Positions 54,352 through 64,000 of a stretch of 64,000 nt of DNA are shown piece after piece (the stretch's first letter is position 1; each line of letters opens with the position of its first letter). The notes below the pieces were generated by a model, which was given only the letters and a program-made list of their open reading frames with translations, had not been told where the DNA came from and ran no database searches. This DNA is from Trichobilharzia szidati (taxonomy: Eukaryota; Platyhelminthes; Trematoda; Strigeidida; Schistosomatidae): assembly GCA_944472155.2 (NCBI GenBank), contig OX235271.1, forward strand, positions 105,351,256-105,415,255. Reading direction: 5' to 3'. A program made the translations under genes and the position numbers.

Positions 54352-57300
54352 GCGCAGATATACATATATGTAGTGTAACTGTATACATGTTACTGTATAA
54401 ATTTCCGCTGCTTTCCCTCCTAGATCAGAGATGGCTTTTGCGACTTACGCTACACTAAGAGGAAACTCAGACGGGGTTTTGATGGCGGGCAGTTGTAGTA
54501 CAGCTGCTTACTAATCGTCTGCATACTGCACGATGTTCCAGCTTTCTCATCTTAGGTATTAGTTCTCCATCGTCCTCTAATCTCACTCCACTTCCCATGA
54601 ATGAAGAAAGGAAATATTATACAACTTCCACTTGCGTTTCCATGCAGTTGGCATACCCCTATTGTATGACGACTAATCATACTACCTTCCTGCTCAAGCC
54701 TCTCTGTGGGCTGCGGGATTCAAATTCGCGACTTAGTGGTTGCTAGTCGGGCGCCTAAAACAGTAAACAACAGCTTAACTGACTATAGGTATTTTAGTGC
54801 CCATTTCCCTAAATGAGCTTAGACGGTTAACGGGTATTACCTATCGCTGATGCCGTTTCTATTTCCTACACTTTCCTCATCCACCAGTACCAGCAGTCGT
54901 TACGAAAACTTTTCATAAGGTTTCATTTGATAAGCTCTCGACGCTCTTCAACGTCCGGAGCCTACAGGAACCAGTCAGTCCAGGCAAAGCTTCAGATACC
55001 TAGTGACATTCTCTACTTTTTGCCTACAGCTTACCAGCAGCCTTTAACATTCTCTGAAGTAATCTAGGTATGATATCTGGATTCCTGAGGCACGTAAGAG
55101 TCTCTCAACTGCTTGTTTTCCGTGTCCGTTCATCCACCGACATATATGTGCACGGATGAACAAATGATTGAGGTTCAAGCTTATGTTTTAGAATGAACGG
55201 CAATCCTCTTCACCTACAGATGGTTTACTTCTTGCCGTCGTTAGCCTAATATGGGTGGTCGCCAGATGAAATACTGTCTGTGCATGATATTATTGCTGAC
55301 CAGTGATAAGTAGTCATCTGAATAAATTTGAAAAAGACAGTCACCATTGATTATTCCTCAGTACAAGCCGTAACAGATGCTCCGGTATACTTTTCGAGGA
55401 GGTTCAAATTTCCTTTTTCAGTGTTTCGGCTTTGGCAACAAAGTAGGCAGCTTCTGATAACACTCATCGTTCCCTTCCGAAACTGCTGTTAGTTCGTGGA
55501 AAGATGTCCATGGAAAGCACTATCTTATCAGTATAGATTCATTAAGCCAGACGACGTGCACACAGCTATCCAGTGGGATGCAGTCGAGTAGGGAGTTTTC
55601 AGCTTGCGATCGCAATACTATCACAGTAGCAGCAAGTCTGCGAGGACTAAGTAGAGAATCAACTAATCCCCATAAGATATCATGAAGATTAAATTAGGTT
55701 GCAAATAGAAATCTTGTTCACTTATGTTGTTACTTCCTAGCTGCTGACACAGCAGATGATTTCTTATTGAATTATCTAAATGAGAGAAAGCACTAGTGTT
55801 GTGTGATCACATAGTCCAGGTAACTGCTGTAGACCAATCATGCGCCCTGTTTTGAAGCGTTTGTAAAGTTGCATCCATTAAGAATATACTTGTAACTGTT
55901 GACCGTTATGAGATATGTTGTGTTGACCTTTTCTAATGCTTTTCGAGAGTGAGGAACCAGCATAGCTAGCTGCCTAGTGGAAACACCAATCTTTTGATAC
56001 ACTGCAATTTACCAACAGGTCTGTCTCTAACTAAGACCCGTATACGAAAAGAAAGACAAGTCTTCCTTTGATAATCATAGAGGGATTGGCTTGACTAGTA
56101 TGGTATCTAAGGTTCTAGGCCCAATATTCATACGTAGATTAGGGGGTGCTCGGGAGAAACAAACACGAGTAAACCAGTGAAGAGGTTATATTGGTCAGAT
56201 TTTCGCCTTTCGGGAGATTATGGAACATGGGCCGTATTTCTTGACCCGAAGGCTGAATTTGATTCTGTCAGTCGAGCGGTATAATGACAGTGTTTGCCAG
56301 TGAAGGGATTGCGAAGGAAGTACATCATACCGCCCAAGGTACTCTGCTCACACTCATGCAGCTGTGTGAGGATTCATGGAGAGTTTTCATCTGAAGTGAA
56401 GACAACCAGTGGTGCCCGTGACAGGTGACCACTGTCCCCATTCCTATTTAAATTCATCATAGATGTACTAACATAGTCATGGTCGGATGCATTCACTCTT
56501 TGTGATTTATCACATCTTCCATATTACTCCTCTTTTCCCCTCACACTTCTCTTTACTGTCTTCTCTTGCATTGTGTGCTACATGGAGTGTGGCAACTCGA
56601 ACTGGTGCACATCTGTGCAAAGTTCTACGTTGAAGTCAGTGAGTATCTGTCATGGATATTACTTTAACCAACAGAGACAATCTGGGTTTGATCACAGGTA
56701 ATATTATGGTATCCATAAAATATCGTATCGATTTAGTCCCGTAAATTGACAAGATGGCGTTTTTCCATTTCTGAACTAAACAGGATTCTCATTGCCTTGA
56801 AACTTACTTTCAAACAAGATTTTAATGACCTGGGAATTTGTATTTCTTCTTGATTTCAAGTCGTTTGGAAAATGATTTTAGCACTTCATATGAACTGCTT
56901 TTACATAGTGGTTTGCAATGCGTATTTTCTTCTCAAGTTTGAGTTTGTTATTGTACATCGAAAGTGTGTAGTTTTCCGATCAGAGGTAAAGACGATTTTT
57001 TCCTTGTAGGCACTCGTAAATCCCCATCTGGGGAAGCTGATCAAAGTCAGCATGATGAAACATCTAACACCGAATCAACAACACTAACGAATAGTGTGTT
57101 TCCCGTAGGCTCACTCAGTCCACCTTCAGAAATATACGATGCCTCCTTAGCGATTAAAAATGCCGTAAACCACAATGATTTGGCAGATTACGATGTTACA
57201 TGTCGAGATTCTTCTATGCAAGACCAACCACAATTGCCAAAAAAGCTGAATCCGTAAGTTTTATATTGCACGAAGCATTTTTCTTTGGTTAAATAGGATG

Positions 57301-60300
57301 TCTGAATTGTAAAAGTTTGAGGTTTGAAAATCAAACAAGATATGGCTATTGCGATTACTAGTTTGTAAGTTAGTGCATATGTAAATATAGTTGTTCCCAA
57401 CTGAGACTTCAGGGAATCTGCACTCATCGAGGACAATCTAGAATCTGTGTTCAGCGGAAAATGTATGTAGACGAAAAAACATTTACTCATCAACACTTAT
57501 ACAACTAATCCTACCTTCTAACAACATGGATTGTAGTTGTATATCTTGATTTATTGCACCATACGATTTTGAATGAATCTTGTTTGTTTGCCTGAATAGG
57601 TGTATTTAATTGGGAGGTAATGATGTTTGGAAAGTGTTTGATTTAATTGTCGTTATGAAATTTCACATTGAAAGGAATAATTAAATTTCAGGGAATGCCA
57701 AAGGAAGAACGTGAAATTATATGAATACATTAATTGGCTATTTGGATGTAACCAATGTTGTTTGTCTAATACTTTGTGTTGGTGCTGACTGAATTCTCTC
57801 AGTCGGGTTTGCAGTATGGTCACCAAGCTGGGTGACCTGCAATTACCGTGCACTTCTAGTTGATATCAGTTGACTTGTGTCGCTGAACTGTGTGCCTTTC
57901 TTGTGCGAGGTGTATTTTCTACCAAAATGTTATGTAAGGAAATTTTCGTGATAATTTCAAAAAAAAACTTTTATTCGTGTTTCGCCTACTAGATTCGTTT
58001 CTGCGTGTAAGATTACGGTATTTTGGCTACACCATTGAAACGAATTACAACAGTTTCCAACCTACACTCCTAAATCCATAAATCCCTATTCTCTGTGTAA
58101 ATACTTTTGTGAAAATATTTCATATATATTTTACTCGGGTGTAGTTACATTTCATTGGAACAATTTACCCAAAATTTCGAAAAAAATTTAAATCCTTTAT
58201 TAAAATGGGTTCCTGTTCGTTCCTAGGCACCAGCTTTTATACAAAAGACGAAGCAGGCCCGTCGGCGCTGAGTCTGCCCCACAGAAAATTATTAACAAGC
58301 TATCGGCAAGTGGTTTTAAGGCGAAACACAAACACCGACCTTCCTGTCGTCACTTTCGCCCTACTGTTGGAACCAAGCCGAAGTGCGACGATACAGCTGA
58401 CGACGTAAGTTCTCCATCTGCCTTTCTGGAGACAGAAGGATCTGAAAATCCTCTTCCTTCGACGTCTGTAACCAACGGTAAGTTTGTTTGGGAATGCAGA
58501 TAACTTGATCTTCCAGTGAATTAACTTGGTATGTATACATATTTATTTTCTCAGTGGCGTATTTTAATAGTTGGGCTATTTCATTCACCTATTCCCCTTT
58601 ATGAATTTGAGTGAAGCAAACAACGGTTTCAGTCGAATAAGATAATTTTGTTTCGCCCGTTTCTTGACAGCTGGATACAGCCTGAAAAATTATTAGGCAT
58701 GTATGCAGAGGGGTTTTAACGTACTTGCGAAGGCAATATGATGTCAGTTTATAGAAGGCTGTAATCATAGATTGTACTCCAAGGCATGTAGAAGACAAAT
58801 GCATTATTCAAATTTATCAAAGGGACTAATTTTTTTAACTTATATATAACTTTAAAAAATCAGATGCTTCGTTCATTAACCTGCAAAGAAGATTCCTAAT
58901 CATTCGTTAACGACTGGCTGCATATACTGTGAATGATAAATTTTAGTTAGTTGAAAGCCTGGGCCATAATAACGTTTCCAATCAGTTCATATTGTTATTT
59001 GTTGTAACTCTGGATCATAAGCATCCTGATTCATGAGACCATCTTTATTATTTGTTAGCATTTTGGACTTCTTCTTGTACAAGTGCTGGAATTTAAACCC
59101 CTACTAATTGATGTGTAACAAGGATGTGCTATTCCGATTTGATAATACTGTCTACAGTCAAGTAGATGATATAGCTATGGTTAATTCACTAGGTCCTGCA
59201 TTAACAAACACCATGTTTAATTTAAAGAGAACAAAGCTTAAATGTGCAATCGACGAAACAGCTTATCGTCGATGTGTTGATAACACATTCGTGACAATGG
59301 AACCTATGCATCCTATCTACTTGGACCATTCAGTGATACACATGGAAATACTGAGGTAATGGGAAGTTGCATTTTCTTGACTTTGCCGTGCAGTGCTTGA
59401 GAGATCCGTTCAGTGAAAGTCTGCGTGGAATGAACAATTTATAAGTCTCACTAGTTTTTGTTCGGTGAACTGTAAACTAGCATATGTCAAAACCGTGTTT
59501 TGCAGAGTGAAGATTATGCTCCATTGAAAAATTGGAAAAAATAGTGGATTTTGAGATATAACGGTTATTCACAGGAATTCATTAATAAGTAAGTAAGGTC
59601 TGAAGATATAACTGCAAGACATCACGGTGATTTTAAAGGTGATAATTTTATTGGGCCAGTCAAGAGAAGATTGAACACTTCACTAGTCATAACATAAACT
59701 AATCTACAGCTGAGTTGGATCCTGTTTACCAAGGGACATGCTCTTTGGTGCAATCACAGGTCAGTAGTTAGTCTCCCCATGTTAATTCTAACTTTGTATT
59801 CAGATTTACTTGTATTTTTAGTAGCAGTTATATTGTAGAAAAGAAAGATAGCACACTTTAGGTTCTCTGAATATTTACTGAAAAGCCTACGACTCAAGGG
59901 AGGTAACGCTTTCAACAGTCATGAAGTAAATATCTCAAAGTTATCAGGTCTGTCGAAGCTACTGCTACCAAATGTTTAAAACCTGCTTTGCGTTCAGAAA
60001 GAAGCAGTAATCAGTCTTTCTTGTGCGTCGGTGGCACAGTGGTTAGGACTCTCGCCGACCATGCACATGGTTCGGGGTTCGATCCCCTGCCGACGCACAC
60101 CTGATATCTATGGTCGGCCTGCAAAATTTGGGCTACCGGTATCACATGCTGAAAATTCCATACCTGTACCAAAAAAAAATACGGTGTGGAATCAAGCTGT
60201 AATCAAAAATATTAAAAAATATATATATATATATAAAAATTCTTCGCCCTGGTAACTCAAATTCTTAACTCTGTTATATTTGATTACGTAATCTTTTGCT

Positions 60301-63300
60301 TTAACTTCTTCGGTTTTGGTATACTATAATTGGTTTTCTTTTTGTAATATTATTTGAGTTGAACTCATCACATTACGCAATATAACAGTCACGTATCATC
60401 AACTTATCCATCCTTTACCTTTCTTACGTAACCCCCTTTTCAAAGTATCCAGATTTAAAAAAAGTAAATGTTACCATCTTATTTTACTCAAACCGTTGTT
60501 TTTAGGTTAGAACACTTCGCGTAAGACTATAATGCTACCTTTAAGTTTCCTATGGTTGAGCTGATTTTTTAATATTTTTCTTACTTCATGAATTCTCTTT
60601 GTGCATATTCATCCAGAGCATTTCTCAATGAACAATACTGATCAGGTTACACTTAGGTTGAAGAAAAGCAATTCTAAAGAAGGCTTGACAAACATAGCAG
60701 TAATCCATGAAGTGTCTAGCTGCTAGTTTTAGCTACGTAATGAAGTTCCGGATATCTTTGTGGCATCTTAAGCCAGGCCTAGGTTATGTGATTGCTCCTT
60801 GGATTATTTGACAGTCAGTAGTAAGAGAATCGTAGTATAAGGTTTCAAAATCCATCAGTCTAAATTTTGTTTTCTACACATGTTTGTTCGTCGTCGTATC
60901 GGTACACTTCTCCTCATTTCTTGTGTTGTTTGCAGTGTAATGACACACTTTTCAATATTCTGTGTTGATTTGGTTATCCGTCTGTCTTATTTTACGTGAC
61001 GACGGGTGATGCACTCAAAATCGAAACAATAGACCACAGGTGCCTAATCTTATTTGCCTGAACAATTAGTATAAGACATCATATTAAGTGTAACCCATAA
61101 CTTATGAGATGAGCTTTGGCCAGATGATTGAATTTCACGTTTTCCTAATATTTCCTGAATAATTGATACCAGCAGGCTGAATGTAAGGAGTAATACTCTG
61201 TCTTTCGGCACCTGAATCTGTAAACACAGTTTGTGTATTTCCCAGCATCTGTTCGCCTAAGGTACATGAATGTAAATAGTGCCAGTGCCTTACTCAAAAC
61301 TATTCGAAAAGAATTAACCTAGTTCGTTGCAAAACTGTAATATATATATGTATATGTGGTGATGTTACTGCATTGAACGGTAAACACCAAAAGGAAATTG
61401 AAGTGTTTTTTATTCACGCAAAACCCGAGCAGTTGATTAGGCACTTGACCCTAGATAGGATTTATAGTTGAAGTGATGTCACATTCACATCTCTTTCCTA
61501 TACATTTGCAGAGTCCCCAATGAAACTCAAGTTGAAAATTCATTTACCTTCCATTGGTGGTTCTCCCACTCGTGACGATGCATGTTTCAAGTGTCCATTA
61601 CCCGTAAAATGTGGAAATCTCGCGGACAATATACTTCACTCTTCCTCGAATATTAATGCCAAAGTAAGCTGTCTTATTCTTTAGTTTTCGAAATTAATAT
61701 CCCTGACAGGGTCTGGAAGTGGCGACAGAATGAAAACCTATTATGTTTTAACTGTGGTTTGAACTACACCAATACCTTGGTTACCCCTTGACAACAACAA
61801 ATACACATATTTTTATTCCAAAATGAGGACGATGATCTTGTTGGCATATTTTTCGTTTTTTCTGAATCACCTTTATTTCTCATGCAGTGTTCCTACGTTT
61901 TAATTCCAATGGTCGACCTCGTACATTGCGTCTTCTTTGGTCTTCGGACTAGATATTTTCTAACAAAAGGAAAAAAGCGACGTAACTGCAGATGATAACA
62001 TTGAAAACGTTGGTGTTCAATACATCTGGGAACATATATAAGGAATATGGTTACTTGATCACTAGAAGTGTTTAAAATTTCATGCTCTCTAGGGAACTTT
62101 GACATAGTGAAATCTCGTTAGGCGTACATTGATTTGATTTTTTGTCGTTATGATTAAGTAGTATTATTCATCTTCCTGAGCACTGAATTTTCAAGATCAC
62201 TCCCTTCAATTATTGAAAATATCCTCCTTAGTAGATATTATAGAAATAAATTCAACAGAATGTCATATTCAATGGATTATCAGTTGTCTCTATGTAGACT
62301 TTCCTTTCAACACTAGGTTAACGCGGATCATATGCCTGAGGAAGCAGATGCAAAGAAAGAAAATATTACGAAGAATATTTATCCTTGTGATCATTGCAAT
62401 CGTGTGTACAAATGCAGAACTTCTCTATACCGGCACCGAAAGGAAGCTCACTTAAAGGTTAGATAATTCTCTTTTCCACACATTTTCTGCCTGGAAATGA
62501 ATAAGTACCTATTAAATTGTTCCGTAGAAATTTGATGAAATGTTTAATAACCCCAAATGATGAAACATCCAGAATATTTTGGAGGAGTTGATTATAATAT
62601 AGTTTGTGCTTAACATAATTGGCTGTTAATTCAGTGGTAATAAAGGTTGCATACTTACTTGAAATCACAAATTTTAATAATCTATTCAGTGAACGCCTTC
62701 TGGCAATTAGTCTACATAATCGTCGGCCTACTGATATGATTTTGAGAAATTTAAAATACTTGAGGAAGATAGAAATATGAGTCATTGCATTTTAAAGAAG
62801 GGATTTGTTGCTAAGATTTACTATTTTCCCCTGCAGTATAAGTCTCATCCATAATTTGGCTGGCGAAATTAGCAGTTATTGAAGCCGCTGGAGCGGCACA
62901 AAGTAGACGTTACTGCTCTATAGCTAAACTCAAGAGGTGTATACGAAGCCAAGATGTTTCTCGTCAACAAAATAAGAAATAATGTCCTTGTCATATGTAG
63001 TAGCTTAATTATGTGTTTCAGAGTGTCCAATTAACGATGTTGCATCAGATTCACCCATGCTAACAATGCCGATTTGATGGCTTTTTTAAAATTTCTACTC
63101 ATAATCGTGGAAATTGTGCAAACAAAGACTATGATGATCGTTGTATGTTCCAAAATGGTCTTCAATTCATCGTTCAGTGGTGTTAAAGTATCCTCCTAAT
63201 TACTGCGAGGTATCGTTTCATCAGACAAAAGCATTACAATTAATTCATTCATAAATAGGAAGTGAGATAACGAAGGTATTTAACTTCCATTGATTTGCGA

Positions 63301-63797
63301 CCGTCTTGAGGAGTTCAATAGGTTTTATACTTTCTCTAATTTAACATTAATATAACACATGTCAAGCATCTTTTGGTTATTTTCATGATTTCATTATTAG
63401 ATCCTAAGAAATTTCCCTAGATTATCTTTAATTTTTTTAATAAAATCAGTTAGTATTCAACACAAATTCATATTTTCACTGAGAAATTTAATGGATGATG
63501 CTAAGCTTATTTGGCTTTCTACATATTTTTTGAGATATGCTTTTGCAATCGTGTTGAATTGCTTTTGTATTTTCTATGATTAATTTAATGTAGGATGATA
63601 AAGTAAGAGCTGGAAGGTCATTCAATGACAGACCTCCATCAACGCCAACAGGTTTTTGGGATCTTGAGTTGGAGCAACGGAAGAGTAATGATAACGATGA
63701 TGAAAAGGAGAATGGTGTCGAGAATACCTCACCTTATGTTTTTCGTCGTCGTCGTCGTCACCCTTTAAGCTTTCGTTCAATTCAGGCTGATATGTAA
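51748..63797 (+). CDS. CtIP/Sae2-like DNA end-processing protein (nine exons)
   Basis: Exons: 51748-51844, 51949-52000, 52031-52262, 53557-53689, 57010-57253, 58227-58477, 61512-61663, 62317-62457, 63594-63797. All have GT-AG borders, agree in phase and total 1,506 nt (501 residues plus TAA). Exons 1-3 form a coiled coil (VRRLQDENESLKR, LKHMEDVMKGKEMEI) followed by CTVC, as in the N-terminal oligomerisation region of CtIP. The middle is disordered and Ser/Thr-rich. Exon 8 has CDHC, then RHRKEAH, also readable as a C2H2 finger. Exon 9 has PPSTPTGFWDLE, close to the CtIP/Sae2 C-terminal motif with CxxC, RHR and PP-TP--FW. By family, such proteins activate Mre11 nuclease in double-strand-break repair. 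The gene model is strong, the name less so; a plain C2H2 protein is the alternative. Confidence 0.72.
52001..52030 (+). other. 30-nt micro-intron
   Basis: GTAGACTCC...TTCTTAG between exons 2 and 3. Removing it joins AAAAG and ATCG in frame; keeping it brings an in-frame stop. Very short introns near the 5' ends of genes are known in schistosomes. Confidence 0.75.
54319..54351. repeat. (TA)n microsatellite
   Basis: Nearly pure TA repeat with one CA interruption, in intron 4. Confidence 0.9.
56030..56480 (+). pseudogene. Non-LTR reverse transcriptase relic in intron 4
   Basis: Broken islands in shifting frames: NHRGIGLTSMVSKVLGPIFI, IFAFREIMEHG, FLDPKAEFDSVSRAV, GEFSSEVKTTSGA, LSPFLFKFIIDV. 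These follow RTE-like order from fingers to palm. Many frame changes show great age. Confidence 0.7.
59040..59960 (+). pseudogene. Penelope-like element relic
   Basis: VLFRFDNTVYSQVDDIAMVN, SLGPALTN and YRRCVDNTFV align with FKFNNQLYRQIDGVAMGS, PLGPILAD and YRRYVDDTFV of the intact copy at 9830-12202. The catalytic YVDD has become CVDN. Farther on, HVNSNFVF marks the GIY-YIG region. Many stops; an old copy lying within intron 6. Confidence 0.78.
60023..60210 (+). repeat. tRNA-headed SINE, second body type
   Basis: 60023-60098 is 76 bases and can fold like a tRNA: GTGCGTC pairs with GACGCAC, and GGGGTTCGATCCCC makes a T arm. The A box is around GGCACAGTGGTTAGGAC. The body runs through GGTCGGCCTGCAAAATTTGG to GGAATCAAGCTGTAATC and an AT-rich tail. 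It is a SINE head, not a free tRNA gene: the same head occurs at 33850-34024 with the same body. Confidence 0.9.
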
Positions 63798-64000
63798 CCA
63801 ATTTAGTTTGTTTTAATTAATTCAATTAACTGTTCATTACTACTTTACTATGTGATCCGTTTACTAAATTTGCTGTAACGGAGAATAACCAAAGATTTTT
63901 TTTCATATATTTTTTTCAAAATAAAGTCATTCACTTCATTTCGTTGTTCCAGAAAATTCTTACTAAGGGTTACCTAAAGTTTTTCGTCTTAGATAGACAG
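63798..64000 (+). other. 3' UTR of the CtIP-like gene
   Basis: T-rich sequence after the stop codon, holding the polyadenylation signal at 63920. Confidence 0.55.
63920..63925 (+). terminator. Polyadenylation signal
   Basis: AATAAA 123 bases after the TAA stop of the CtIP-like gene. Confidence 0.65.

Larger units (their letters stand above)
53690..57009 (+). other. Intron 4 of the CtIP-like gene
   Basis: 3.3 kb. Holds a TA microsatellite (54319-54351) and an RT relic (56030-56480). The rest shows no exon. Confidence 0.6.
58478..61511 (+). other. Intron 6 of the CtIP-like gene
   Basis: 3.0 kb. Contains a Penelope-like relic (59040-59960) and a SINE (60023-60210). No further exon seen. Confidence 0.6.

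Noticed and set aside
60023..60098. Functional tRNA gene
   Set aside because: The 76-nt head folds like a tRNA, but it is followed by a SINE body found elsewhere with the same head.
62459..62785. 108-residue minus-strand frame in the last intron of the CtIP-like gene
   Set aside because: AT-rich chance frame without a recognisable feature; antisense to an intron.

Overview
AT-rich animal DNA with spliced genes, very likely from a blood fluke (Schistosoma). The evidence is the mobile-element mix: Ty3/gypsy elements of the CsRn1 type with a Cys-His-Cys-Cys gag finger, a BEL/Pao element, a Penelope-like element, RTE and CR1/jockey-like LINEs, a Merlin transposon, tRNA-headed SINEs and a Sm-alpha-like SINE with hammerhead remains. 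One host gene also has a 30-nt intron near its 5' end, a schistosome habit. The species cannot be told from the sequence.

Layout. 0.2-0.7 kb: RTE fragment. 3.6-4.2 kb (-): last exon of an unrecognised host gene. 5.9-14.6 kb (-): old Ty3/gypsy element split by a Penelope-like element (8597-12632). 15.07-29.5 kb: segment A of a dispersed duplication whose partner, segment B, lies at 44.5-49.15 kb. Segment A carries a young Ty3/gypsy element (16916-22343) and a young chimeric BEL/Pao element (23845-28710). 29.5-30.65 kb: Merlin. 31.0-34.1 kb: two LINE copies placed 5' end to 5' end. 34-42 kb: LINE tails, orphan reading frames and a decayed third gypsy element. 50.6-51.4 kb: RTE 3' end. 51.75-63.8 kb (+): a complete nine-exon host gene of 501 residues, best read as a CtIP/Sae2-like DNA-end-processing factor.

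Main discovery. The element at 23845-28710 has two 393-bp LTRs differing at one base, a 5-bp target duplication and a matching empty site in segment B. Almost all of gag-pol is replaced by intronless host coding sequence: seven alpha-spectrin repeats joined to the C-terminal part of dipeptidyl peptidase III. These lie between a short presumed gag start and the BEL integrase C-terminal domain. The 1,363 codons form one frame interrupted only by three TAA codons. It looks like an LTR retrotransposon that captured two host mRNAs and was then mobilised in trans.

Second theme. The Penelope-like element carries two hammerhead-ribozyme candidates, and the 5' end of its long copy lies 4 nt from the predicted cleavage position. 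Nested insertions and target duplications give a relative order of events.
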